From an uncultured Prevotellaceae bacterium (lineage in GTDB: Bacteria; Bacteroidota; Bacteroidia; Bacteroidales; Bacteroidaceae), in contig CACYKX010000054.1 in the NCBI GenBank assembly GCA_902775075.1, forward strand, positions 1 through 20,870: a stretch of 20,870 nt of DNA, given 5' to 3'. The notes beneath the pieces were generated by a model, which saw only the letters and a program-made list of their open reading frames with translations, was not told the DNA's origin and did no database searches. Both the position numbers and the translations under genes were made by a program. The stretch's first letter is position 1, and each line of letters starts with the position of its first letter. Below are positions 1 through 7,525 of the stretch, piece after piece.

Positions 1-1260
1 CATCAACTGATCGACACCCTTTTGGAATTGTTTTGATTTCATAGGGTCGTCGTTCTCAATATACTTAAAGAGGAGTGGTGAGAAACTTGGTAGTCCACGA
101 AAGTGTAGGTCTTCGCCTTCTGTAAGTGTGTCACCAATTTTGAATACACCAGCATTATCAGGTAAACCTACGATGTCGCCTGGCCATGCTTCGTCAACGG
201 TACTTTTGCGCTGTGCCATGAATTGGGTAGGGGATGAGAAGCGCATGGTCTTACCATTACGTACATGCAGGTAAGGCTGGTTGCGCTGGAACTTTCCACT
301 ACATACCTTGCAGAAAGCTATACATGAGCGATGGTTAGGGTCGATGTTTGCTGTAATCTTGAAGATAAAACCTGTGAATTTAGGCTCTGTAGGCTCTACC
401 ATTCTTTCCTCAGCTTTGGTTGGCTTTGGACTTGGAGCTATTTCAACGAAACAGTTAAGCAACTCTTGTACACCGAAATTGTTTAGTGCACTACCGAAGA
501 ATACCGGAGCTACCTCAGCACTACGATATGTGTTGACATCAAATTCAGGGTAAACACCATCTACAAGTTCCAAATCGTCTCTAAGCCTTGAAGCTTCTTG
601 TTCACCGACATGAGCCTCAAGATCTTTACTCTGAATATCAACGGCGACCTTTTCGGTTACACGCTGCTTGTTTGGTGTAAACAGATTAAGCTGCTGTTCG
701 TAGATATTATATACTCCCTTGAATTTCATTCCTTGTCCGATAGGCCAAGAAAGAGGACGTACATGTATCTGAAGTTCTTGTTCTAACTCATCGAGCAAGT
801 CGAAAGGATCACGGCCTTCACGGTCCATCTTATTGATGAAAATGATAACCGGTGTATTGCGCATACGACAAACTTCCATCAATTTACGTGTTTGCGCCTC
901 AACACCTTTGGCACCGTCAACAACAATGATAGCGCTATCAACAGCGGTAAGTGTACGGTAGGTATCTTCTGCGAAATCCTGGTGGCCCGGGGTGTCGAGA
1001 ATGTTTACCTTATAAGGTTCACCTTCCTGACCTTCTGGTAGGTAGTCGAACTCCATAACAGAGGTACTTACCGAAATACCACGCTGCTTCTCAATATCCA
1101 TCCAGTCGGATGTTGCGGTTTTGCGAATCTTGTTGTTCTTTACAGCACCAGCTACCTGAATCTGTCCACCGAAAAGCAAGAACTTCTCTGTCAATGTGGT
1201 TTTACCGGCATCCGGGTGGGAGATGATCGCAAATGTTCTTCTTCTTTCTATCTCGTTCAT
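1..1260 (-). CDS. prfC: Peptide chain release factor 3 (C-terminus cut by window edge)
   Basis: This is the translational GTPase that removes RF1/RF2 from the ribosome after termination. Translation from the ATG at 1260 gives 420 codons open to the window edge, against about 525 residues for the family, so roughly the last 100 residues lie outside. The start [20 protein letters not shown] holds the P-loop. DTPGHQDF (G3) and [11 protein letters not shown] (G4) follow, and [20 protein letters not shown] with [10 protein letters not shown] is the characteristic RF3 switch region (G2). Domain II-like sequence follows with no internal stop. The gene lies 72 bp downstream of rfbD on the same strand, and I see no clear TAnnTTTG box in that gap, so it may be read through from rfbD. 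RF3 is favoured over EF-G because of the RF3-specific N-terminus. Confidence 0.96.
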   Translation of the reverse strand, partial: MNEIERRRTFAIISHPDAGKTTLTEKFLLFGGQIQVAGAVKNNKIRKTATSDWMDIEKQRGISVSTSVMEFDYLPEGQEGEPYKVNILDTPGHQDFAEDTYRTLTAVDSAIIVVDGAKGVEAQTRKLMEVCRMRNTPVIIFINKMDREGRDPFDLLDELEQELQIHVRPLSWPIGQGMKFKGVYNIYEQQLNLFTPNKQRVTEKVAVDIQSKDLEAHVGEQEASRLRDDLELVDGVYPEFDVNTYRSAEVAPVFFGSALNNFGVQELLNCFVEIAPSPKPTKAEERMVEPTEPKFTGFIFKITANIDPNHRSCIAFCKVCSGKFQRNQPYLHVRNGKTMRFSSPTQFMAQRKSTVDEAWPGDIVGLPDNAGVFKIGDTLTEGEDLHFRGLPSFSPLLFKYIENDDPMKSKQFQKGVDQLM

Positions 1261-1332
1261 AGAACTTAAAACTTTAATCCTTGTTGATTTATAATAATAA
1301 GGAGTACCTATTGAATATATGAATGGGTTATA

Positions 1333-2205
1333 TTAGAGTAATCTTTTCATGCATTCTTTCAATGAATCTGTCCAATATGGTATCTTGATGCCGAAGGTCT
1401 CTTTTATCTTCGTCTTGTCAAGTACGCTATATGAAGGGCGCTTTACTGGACTTGGGAATTCATCGCTGTGACATGGCTGAATATCGCATTGAGTGTTACC
1501 CGCAATCTCAGCAATCTTCTTGGTAAAATCGAACCAACTGCATACACCTTCATTGCTGAAATGGTAGATTCCTGTATTTCCTTTGTATTTTCCGTTTTCA
1601 ATGATGTCGAAGATGACGTCTGCTAAGTCTTTGGCATAGGTTGGTGTTCCACATTGGTCGAAGACTACTTTAAGTTGTGGCTTTGTGGCGGTAAGGTGGA
1701 GCATAGTTTTTACAAAATTGTGCCCAAACTCACTGTAGAGCCATGCCGTACGGATGATGATATGTTCTACTCCTGTCGCTGCAATTTTCTGTTCACCATG
1801 TAGTTTTGCTAAACCATATACACCTGTTGGTGTACCTTTTTGATCTTCGCGACATGGGGTGTTGTAAGGGTCACCACCAAATACATAATCAGTAGAGATA
1901 TGTATGAGTAAGCCGTCTACTTCTTTCATTGCGCGAGCAAGATTCTCAGGTGCTGTAGCATTCAATGTCTCTACAATGTCGCCTGCTGTTTCGGCTTTGT
2001 CGACATTTGTCCAAGCGGCACAATTTATGATGCATTTGATGTCGTTGGCTTTTACCATTGTTCGAATAGCCTCGATATCTGTGATGTCGAGATGTGTGTA
2101 TCCATCGCATACATCAGTGAAGATGTAGTGGTTAGTACTTTGCTTGCTAACAATCTGTATCTCATTGCCGAGTTGTCCGTTAGCACCTGTTACTAGAATA
2201 TTCAT
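1333..2205 (-). CDS. rfbD: dTDP-4-dehydrorhamnose reductase
   Basis: This enzyme catalyses the last step of dTDP-L-rhamnose synthesis, reducing dTDP-4-dehydro-L-rhamnose with NAD(P)H in the cytoplasm. It has 290 residues, the normal length. The N-terminal Rossmann motif is VTGANGQLG (residues 5-13). The short-chain dehydrogenase-type catalytic residues are visible: T105 in STDYVFGG, Y130 and K134 in YGLAKLHGE. IIRTAWLYSEFGHNFVKTM and the C-terminal KRPSYSVLDKTK are typical of RmlD. It starts 15 bp after the DUF4924-like gene, which suggests one transcript with it and the LysE-type exporter. The partner genes rfbB and rfbC are not in this window, and rfbA is 6 kb away in another unit. Confidence 0.95.
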   Translation of the reverse strand: MNILVTGANGQLGNEIQIVSKQSTNHYIFTDVCDGYTHLDITDIEAIRTMVKANDIKCIINCAAWTNVDKAETAGDIVETLNATAPENLARAMKEVDGLLIHISTDYVFGGDPYNTPCREDQKGTPTGVYGLAKLHGEQKIAATGVEHIIIRTAWLYSEFGHNFVKTMLHLTATKPQLKVVFDQCGTPTYAKDLADVIFDIIENGKYKGNTGIYHFSNEGVCSWFDFTKKIAEIAGNTQCDIQPCHSDEFPSPVKRPSYSVLDKTKIKETFGIKIPYWTDSLKECMKRLL

Positions 2206-2220
2206 ATCGTTGTATATCTT

Positions 2221-2856
2221 TTAATCGTTGTCTCCGAAATCCAAACCTTCTGTGTTGTCTTTGATATAATAATCGCTGAGCATTCCGATGAAGGTTGTTA
2301 TTTCCTTCATGGCATTGGTGGTTTCTGGAGTGATTTCCTTCTTCTGTAGTCTGAGCATCATCATTCCGTAGAGTGCGTTCAGACAGGTTTCTATTTCACT
2401 TTCGTTTTCCGTATCACTATTTAGCAGACTTAGTTGCTCATTATCTGCTGTTCCGTCCTCCATAGCTTGACGAGCTATTTCCTCTGCGCGTTTGTTCTTG
2501 CTTCGTAGTTCTACAATAAAAGGTAATACCTTATAATATTCACCATTGTAGAAAGGAAATTTATCAGATTGGAGAAGACGATTGTGGAGGTCTACCAAGT
2601 CTTGAACAAGAATCTTATTGATATTTAGATGTCCTCCTTCGCGTTTCCCTTCCTCATTCATCATGCGGATAAGGTTGCCGAACCAGTCGGCTTCTTGCTC
2701 GCGCTGCTCTTCTGTATAGTTAGTGAATTGTGAAATATATCCGCGGCGGATAACAGGTAAGGAACATCCCATAGCACGAATGATGTCCTCTATCTGCCAC
2801 ATATAAAGCAGATATTCTGCTATTGATTTTTTACGTAATTCTTGTGCAATAAACAT
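2221..2856 (-). CDS. DUF4924-like protein of unknown function
   Basis: A 211-residue soluble protein with no signal peptide or membrane segment. The N-terminus MFIAQELRKKSIAEYLLYMW, followed by QIEDIIRA, matches my memory of the Bacteroidales DUF4924 family; this is recognition without a database search. It is largely helical and rich in charged residues. An acidic Ser/Asn/Glu linker near residues 140-155 separates an N-terminal helical part from a shorter C-terminal helical part ending in FGDND. The start codon lies 2 bp after the stop of the LysE-type gene, so translational coupling is likely. rfbD follows 15 bp later. I recall a similar neighbourhood in other Bacteroidales genomes, but no biochemical role is known to me. 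Confidence 0.8.
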   Translation of the reverse strand: MFIAQELRKKSIAEYLLYMWQIEDIIRAMGCSLPVIRRGYISQFTNYTEEQREQEADWFGNLIRMMNEEGKREGGHLNINKILVQDLVDLHNRLLQSDKFPFYNGEYYKVLPFIVELRSKNKRAEEIARQAMEDGTADNEQLSLLNSDTENESEIETCLNALYGMMMLRLQKKEITPETTNAMKEITTFIGMLSDYYIKDNTEGLDFGDND

Positions 2857-2858
2857 GT

Positions 2859-3539
2859 CTAATACTCTGGAATAAGATAAATGTTGAAAAGTGTACCCAT
2901 CAGGGCTATTAATGAGAAAATGACAACAACACTGCCTATGATACGGTTGATGATGATCACACCAGTCTCGTCAAACTTATTGCGAATGGTATCGATAAGC
3001 CATGTCAGTCCATACCACCATAATAGTGCTCCGAAAAGAATGCTTACATAGCCGAGCGCCATAAGCCAAGGATGGTCTGTGATGACGAATGCAAACTGTG
3101 CATAAAGGGCCATGAATAGGAGTATGATCAGTGGGTTGCTTGCTGTTATCAGAAATCCTGTGATTCCGTTATGTGCAAGACTACCGCGGTTCTGCTGTCC
3201 TTTATCCTTCGCATTCTTAAGTGGATTGTTGAAGAAGCTATACAGTCCAAAGGCCATGAGCATGATGCCACCGGCTAACTGTATGTAGAACTTGTATGCG
3301 GGATTGTTGATAAAATCGAGAATGAAACTGATACCAATTCCTGTTATTAGTGCATATATAAAGTCGCTGATAGCAGCTCCTACGCCTGTAACGAAGCCAT
3401 ACCATCTGCCTTTGCGCTGTGTACGATGAACACAGAGTATACCAACTGGACCCATCGGAGCTGAGGCACAAATGCCTATGATAATGCCCTTGAAGATGAT
3501 TTCCAGAATGTTAATCTGAAAAGGGAATAATGTATTCAT
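2859..3539 (-). CDS. LysE-family translocator
   Basis: A predicted inner-membrane exporter of the LysE/RhtB superfamily, whose members export amino acids; the substrate here cannot be told. The chosen start gives 226 residues. Membrane segments include the first helix with the family-typical GICASAPMGPVGILCVHRTQ, then segments near residues 50-70, 80-100, 130-155, 160-185 and 205-225. The ATG at 3539 is preferred over an in-frame ATG at 3584 because the longer version would translate through a terminator hairpin and through the gene's own promoter box (TACCTTTG, minus strand of 3549-3556). With that box, the mRNA leader would be only about 6 nt. It is coupled to the DUF4924-like gene downstream. 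Confidence 0.88.
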   Translation of the reverse strand: MNTLFPFQINILEIIFKGIIIGICASAPMGPVGILCVHRTQRKGRWYGFVTGVGAAISDFIYALITGIGISFILDFINNPAYKFYIQLAGGIMLMAFGLYSFFNNPLKNAKDKGQQNRGSLAHNGITGFLITASNPLIILLFMALYAQFAFVITDHPWLMALGYVSILFGALLWWYGLTWLIDTIRNKFDETGVIIINRIIGSVVVIFSLIALMGTLFNIYLIPEY

Positions 3540-3548
3540 ATCAGCGTG

Positions 3549-3580
3549 CAAAGGTAAGAAAAAAAAAGCAGATTGCCAAG
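3549..3580 (-). promoter_or_regulatory. Bacteroidales-type promoter of the LysE-family gene
   Basis: On the minus strand, TACCTTTG (3556-3549) matches the -7 consensus TAnnTTTG. CTTG (3580-3577) matches three of four bases of the -33 TTTG element, with a 20-bp spacer. The -33 element lies in the loop and right stem of the upstream ROK gene's terminator. The predicted start of transcription is about 6 nt before the ATG. Confidence 0.6.
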
Positions 3581-3592
3581 GCAATCTGCTTA
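3560..3592 (-). terminator. Intrinsic terminator of the ROK kinase gene
   Basis: A perfect 10-bp inverted repeat, GCAGATTGCC / GGCAATCTGC, with a 2-base centre. On the minus strand it is followed by an uninterrupted run of T. It lies 33 bp beyond the ROK stop codon and overlaps the spacer and -33 region of the next gene's promoter. Confidence 0.85.
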
Positions 3593-3624
3593 AATATGTG
3601 AATTTTAAATGTTTCGTTTGTGGA

Positions 3625-4605
3625 TTATAGTTCCCAACCTACAGCACTAGCTCCTAAAACAGCTGCTGAAGAACCGTCAAGGGTGCTGACAAGGAATTTC
3701 GCTTTGCCTCTGAAAATCGGAAGAACATGTTCGTTGTATGCTTTCTCTATTGGCTTCATCAGTAAGTCTCCTGCTTTGGTAAGACCACCGAAGAATACAA
3801 AGGCTTCTGGGCTGCAGAATGCTGCGAAGTCTGCACATGCTTCGCCTAACATCTTTCCTGTGAATTCATATACGCGGTTGGCAAGAGCATCACCCTTGCT
3901 TGCTGCGATACTTACATCGAGTGATGTGATTTCTTCAGGTTTCATTGAGCGTAATAAACTGTCTTCGTCGCTCTTCTCTAGGAATTCTCTTGCTGTGCGA
4001 GCTACACCTGTTGCTGAACAATATGCTTCGAGACAACCTGTACGGCCACATCCGCATTTGCGTCCTTCTTCGCCACGTACCATTGTTACGTGACCTAATT
4101 CACCGGCAAATCCGTCTACTCCGTAAACCATCTGGCCGTTAATGACGATGCCTGAACCGACACCTGTGCCTAAGGTGATGTCGATGAAGTTCTTCATACC
4201 TCGAGCTGCACCGTAAGTCATTTCGCCAAGGGCTGCTGCGTTGGCGTCATTGGTAAGTGCTACTGGGATATTGTTAAGGCGTTTGCTGAAAAGATCTGCC
4301 AATGGAACGACACCATTATGTGCCCATGTCAAGTTTGGAGCAAATTCTATGGTTCCTGTATAGTGGTTTCCATTAGGTGCACCAATACCCATGGCTTTTA
4401 TTTGGTCGAGACCACCAACTGTATCAATAATAGGAAGTAAAGCTGCGATGCTGGCATCTACATATTCCTCTACTGTGTTGTAACCTTGTGTTTTGATGGC
4501 TGTGGTTGCTTTGATGTCACCACGACTATCTACTATTCCGAATACAGAATTGGTACCGCCCAGGTCTAAGCCTATTACGTACGGTTTCAGATTGTTTTCT
4601 ACCAT
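3625..4605 (-). CDS. ROK-family sugar kinase (glucokinase-like)
   Basis: A cytoplasmic ATP-dependent hexose kinase; glucokinase is the likeliest role, but ROK kinases also act on N-acetylmannosamine, N-acetylglucosamine or fructose. It has 326 residues, the usual length. The ATP phosphate-binding loop DLGGT is at 14-18, the catalytic Asp120 is in LTNDANAAALGE, and the sugar-binding EFAPNL is near 87-92. GELGH with His172, followed by CGCGRTGCLE (Cys184, Cys186, Cys191), forms the structural zinc site of ROK proteins. The second phosphate motif LGTGVGSG is near 145-152. It has its own promoter box 53 bp upstream of the ATG and its own terminator, so it appears to be a single-gene unit. Confidence 0.9.
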   Translation of the reverse strand: MVENNLKPYVIGLDLGGTNSVFGIVDSRGDIKATTAIKTQGYNTVEEYVDASIAALLPIIDTVGGLDQIKAMGIGAPNGNHYTGTIEFAPNLTWAHNGVVPLADLFSKRLNNIPVALTNDANAAALGEMTYGAARGMKNFIDITLGTGVGSGIVINGQMVYGVDGFAGELGHVTMVRGEEGRKCGCGRTGCLEAYCSATGVARTAREFLEKSDEDSLLRSMKPEEITSLDVSIAASKGDALANRVYEFTGKMLGEACADFAAFCSPEAFVFFGGLTKAGDLLMKPIEKAYNEHVLPIFRGKAKFLVSTLDGSSAAVLGASAVGWEL

Positions 4606-4657
4606 GTTCTTCTTTATTTTTTCTATTAACTATGTCTTTATGATAAAACTGTGGGGG

Positions 4658-4665
4658 CAAAGATA
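4658..4665 (-). promoter_or_regulatory. -7 box of the ROK kinase gene
   Basis: TATCTTTG on the minus strand fits TAnnTTTG, giving a leader of roughly 50 nt to the ATG at 4605. No convincing TTTG lies 19-21 bp upstream; a TTTG occurs at 12 bp, which is too close. The box directly follows a T-tract of a candidate terminator. Confidence 0.5.
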
Positions 4666-4666
4666 C

Positions 4667-4695
4667 AAAAAAAATGTCAAATCATTATTGTTGAC
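4667..4695 (-). terminator. Candidate weak terminator of the CLC gene
   Basis: On the minus strand, GTCAA and TTGAC form a 5-bp stem around a 10-base loop, followed by A and eight T residues. The stem is short, so termination efficiency is doubtful. It lies about 30 bp past the CLC stop codon and abuts the ROK promoter box. Confidence 0.4.
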
Positions 4696-4725
4696 TGTTT
4701 TTTTTTGTGTATTGTGTACCTTTTT

Positions 4726-6489
4726 CTAATCAGAGCTCAAGTCAGATATCACTTGGCGATATACAGTATACATCTTTGTACGAGAGATGTACCCGATTAA
4801 TCGCATGTCGACATCAACTACTGGTAATTGTGCTGCATCTGTCTTTTCGAATTTTTTCATGACATCGGTCATCGGTTCGTTCTCCAAAAGTGTGGATGAT
4901 GGTGTGCGCATAAGTTGCTTTACCGTGAACTTCTGATATAATTCTGTGCGGAAAATGATATGTCTAATGCGTGTAATATCGATTACCCCTAATAGGTGAT
5001 GACCTTCGTCTAGTACTGGTAAGAAGTTATTGTTGCTTCTGCTGATTTCGCTTACGAGTTGCTGCATAAGCATATCAGGGCCTACTGGATGATAGTCTTT
5101 TTCGATGATATCTTTCATAGACATCAAGGTGAGAGCTGCTCGGTCGGTATGGTGTGTAAGCAATTTGCCTTCTCGTGCAAGTCGAAGGGCATAGATACTG
5201 TTGTGCTCAAAGATATTTGTTGTCAGATAACTGGAGATACATACGATCATCAATGGCATGATTCCTGTAAGTGGCGCATGCATGACACCTGTCATGACGC
5301 CAGCCATTCCGAGAAGTGTGAAATTTTGTTCGGGTATGTAGACTCCCAATTCGTATTCGTTCCACAAACGAGAGAAGAAAAATCCTCCGAAACCTCCGAT
5401 GAATAGTGATGGGGCGAAAGTTCCACCGCAACCGCCACTTCCGTTGGTTGCAGAGGTCGCAAATGTCTTGGTCAGTAATACCAAACCTATATATACAATG
5501 AGTAGGTTCTCTTTGCCTGCGAAGATGGAACCATTCATCACTTGACTCCAGTCTGTTATCGTCTTACCGGTAAGCAATGTGTTGAGGGTGCTGTATCCTT
5601 CTCCATAAAGTGATGGAAAGAAGAAGATTAAACTGCTTAGGATGATACCACCTAAAAGGAGTTTGATGTATCTGTGGTTGGTTAGCTTTGCAAACATTCC
5701 TTCGCAGATGCTCATAGAACGCATGAAGTAGAGACTGGAAAAACCGCAGAAGATGCCAAGTAAAATGCAGGCCGGGGTTCTGCTAATATTCCATGCACTA
5801 TATAATGTGAAATCGAAAAGTGAACTATCGCCTGAAAAAATATAGGAAAATACTGTGGCTGTCACGCAACTGATAAGAATCGGGAGAAGTGAGGCCATAG
5901 TAAGGTCTACCATAAGAATCTCTAATGTGAAGACAAGTCCTGCAATTGGAGCCTTGAAGATGCCTGCAATGGCGGCTGATGCTCCACAGCCAACGAGAAC
6001 CATCAATTTCTTATTGTCGAGGTGGAATAATTGTCCTAGGTTACTGCCGATGGCACTTCCTGTGAGTACAATAGGAGCCTCGGCACCAACACTTCCTCCG
6101 AAGCCGATGGTGATACTGGATGCTATGACGGATGACCAGCAATTATGTCCTTTGAGTTTTGATCTTTTTGTTGCTAGGGCATATAGAACTCTTGTGATAC
6201 CATGTGAAATGTTATCGCGTACTATATATTTTATGAAGAGTGATGTCAGGTAGATACCTATGATCGGGAAAATTAAATAAAGCCAATTGGATCTACTTGT
6301 CTCAAATCCTGTAGTAAGTAATATTTGTATTTGATGGATGATAGTATGTAGTACCCATGCCGCTATAGATGCAAAGAAACCAATGAGCAATGATAACAAC
6401 AGCATCATCTGTCGGTCGGAAAGGTATCCTTTTAGTCTGACGGTGATACTGTGTCGCTTCTTAGGGCTGTCTATGTTGATTTCTGACAT
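4726..6489 (-). CDS. CLC-family chloride channel or H+/Cl- antiporter with CBS pair
   Basis: An inner-membrane anion transporter. From the ATG at 6489 the protein has 587 residues. The CLC pore signatures are visible: ISHGI (95-98), GGSVGAEAPI with the gating glutamate at about residue 137, and GSGGCGGTFAPSLFIG. About ten hydrophobic segments precede a cytoplasmic C-terminal CBS pair (near 455-515 and 520-580). In GSGIP of E. coli ClcA the Ser coordinates chloride; here a His occupies that place, as in many bacterial CLC proteins with GHG(I/V) (recalled). A Glu in FTLEILM may be the proton glutamate, favouring an antiporter, but this is uncertain. The start is 14 bp after the fmt stop; the 38-residue upstream extension only overlaps fmt and was rejected. 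Confidence 0.93.
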   Translation of the reverse strand: MSEINIDSPKKRHSITVRLKGYLSDRQMMLLLSLLIGFFASIAAWVLHTIIHQIQILLTTGFETSRSNWLYLIFPIIGIYLTSLFIKYIVRDNISHGITRVLYALATKRSKLKGHNCWSSVIASSITIGFGGSVGAEAPIVLTGSAIGSNLGQLFHLDNKKLMVLVGCGASAAIAGIFKAPIAGLVFTLEILMVDLTMASLLPILISCVTATVFSYIFSGDSSLFDFTLYSAWNISRTPACILLGIFCGFSSLYFMRSMSICEGMFAKLTNHRYIKLLLGGIILSSLIFFFPSLYGEGYSTLNTLLTGKTITDWSQVMNGSIFAGKENLLIVYIGLVLLTKTFATSATNGSGGCGGTFAPSLFIGGFGGFFFSRLWNEYELGVYIPEQNFTLLGMAGVMTGVMHAPLTGIMPLMIVCISSYLTTNIFEHNSIYALRLAREGKLLTHHTDRAALTLMSMKDIIEKDYHPVGPDMLMQQLVSEISRSNNNFLPVLDEGHHLLGVIDITRIRHIIFRTELYQKFTVKQLMRTPSSTLLENEPMTDVMKKFEKTDAAQLPVVDVDMRLIGYISRTKMYTVYRQVISDLSSD

Positions 6490-6503
6490 CTTTTTATATA
6501 ATA

Positions 6504-7454
6504 TTAGCAATGAAACTGATCTATATCGTGATTGCCGTTGAGGAAATCGCGTGCTTCCATTCTCTTCTTTCCTGAAATTTGTACGGTTTCTAATTGTAGC
6601 CATTCATCAGCGCAAGCAATCTGAAGATTCTTGTCTTCGATGCGAATGCTTCCTGGTTCTGATGTTGTTGCTGTACCGGTTTTGCTTGTGCGGAATATCT
6701 TTAGAGTCTTATGATTTGATAACTCTGTCCATGCTCCAGGATATGGGCTTAATCCACGTATGAAATCATATACTTGTTTTGCTTTCTGATTCCAGTTGAT
6801 TTGACAGGTCTCTTTAAAGATCTTTGGTGCTGTATGGAGTTCGCCGATTTCCGGTTGTGGCATAGAGTCTACCTTTCCGTCACCTTGCAATACAAGGTCT
6901 AAGGTCTCTATGGCAATATCTGCGCCAAGATTCATCAAACCGTCATATACATATTCTACATCAGCATCGTCAGGAATTGTAAAATGCTTTTGTAGTATGA
7001 TGCGACCGGTGTCAATATCATGATCAAGGAAAAATGTCGTTACACCAGTTTCTGTTTCTCCGTTGATGACAGCCCAGTTGATTGGAGCTGCGCCACGATA
7101 TTGTGGAAGTAATGCTGCGTGTACATTGAATGTGCCAAATCGTGGCATACCCCATACGACTTCGGGAAGCATTCGGAATGCAACGACAACCTGAAGGTCT
7201 GCTTTATAGCTGGCAAGTTGCTCGATGAAAGCAGGATCTTTCATTTTTACTGGTTGAAGGACGGGAAGATTGTGGGCAAGAGCATACTGTTTAACCTGAG
7301 AAGGCTGAAGTTGATCTTGATGTCGTCCTATTGGTTTATCTGGTTGGGTTACTACGGCCACAACATTATATCCGCCCTCAATCAGCCGCTGAAGTGTACC
7401 AACGGCAAACTCAGGTGTACCCATAAATATGATTCTTAAATCTTTCTTTTCCAT
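6504..7454 (-). CDS. fmt: Methionyl-tRNA formyltransferase
   Basis: This enzyme formylates Met-tRNAfMet with 10-formyltetrahydrofolate, producing the initiator tRNA. From the ATG at 7454 it has 316 residues, typical for the family. MGTPEFAV lies near the start. The catalytic region FNVHAALLPQYRGAAPINWA contains the Asn and His of the N-x-H-D triad. The Asp lies in FFLDHDIDTGRI. The C-terminal OB-like domain begins near 205. In-frame ATGs at 7460 and 7514 exist. The promoter box (7463-7470) would place the transcription start near 7459, after both of those, which supports 7454. It is divergent from tsaC and followed closely by the CLC gene, probably in one transcript. Confidence 0.95.
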   Translation of the reverse strand: MEKKDLRIIFMGTPEFAVGTLQRLIEGGYNVVAVVTQPDKPIGRHQDQLQPSQVKQYALAHNLPVLQPVKMKDPAFIEQLASYKADLQVVVAFRMLPEVVWGMPRFGTFNVHAALLPQYRGAAPINWAVINGETETGVTTFFLDHDIDTGRIILQKHFTIPDDADVEYVYDGLMNLGADIAIETLDLVLQGDGKVDSMPQPEIGELHTAPKIFKETCQINWNQKAKQVYDFIRGLSPYPGAWTELSNHKTLKIFRTSKTGTATTSEPGSIRIEDKNLQIACADEWLQLETVQISGKKRMEARDFLNGNHDIDQFHC

Positions 7455-7462
7455 AATCATTG

Positions 7463-7470
7463 CAAAAGTA
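7463..7470 (-). promoter_or_regulatory. -7 box of fmt
   Basis: TACTTTTG on the minus strand fits TAnnTTTG. No clear -33 TTTG was found. The box ends 8 bp before the fmt ATG, so the predicted leader is about 5 nt. Confidence 0.5.
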
Positions 7471-7479
7471 ATAAAAAGA

Positions 7480-7510
7480 TTTGGAAATCCATAAAAATTG
7501 TGTAATTTTG
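7480..7510 (+). promoter_or_regulatory. Promoter of tsaC
   Basis: TTTG (7480-7483), a 19-bp spacer and TAATTTTG (7503-7510) match the Bacteroidales -33/-7 consensus fully. The ATG at 7526 lies 15 bp downstream. The element is back to back with the fmt promoter box. Confidence 0.7.
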
Positions 7511-7525
7511 CCAAAAATATTTTTA

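Noticed and set aside
1261..1332. A promoter for prfC in the gap after rfbD
   Set aside because: No TAnnTTTG box or -33 pair is present on the minus strand; only AT-rich sequence is seen.
3540..3584. A 15-residue N-terminal extension of the LysE-type protein
   Set aside because: It would be encoded by the promoter box and terminator T-tract; the predicted transcript starts after it.
3620..4093. A 157-codon plus-strand frame opposite the ROK kinase
   Set aside because: Antisense shadow of a gene with intact motifs; no recognisable domain or start context.
6490..6603. A 38-residue N-terminal extension of the CLC protein
   Set aside because: It overlaps the end of fmt in another frame and adds only Arg/Ser-rich sequence; the ATG at 6489 fits the family.
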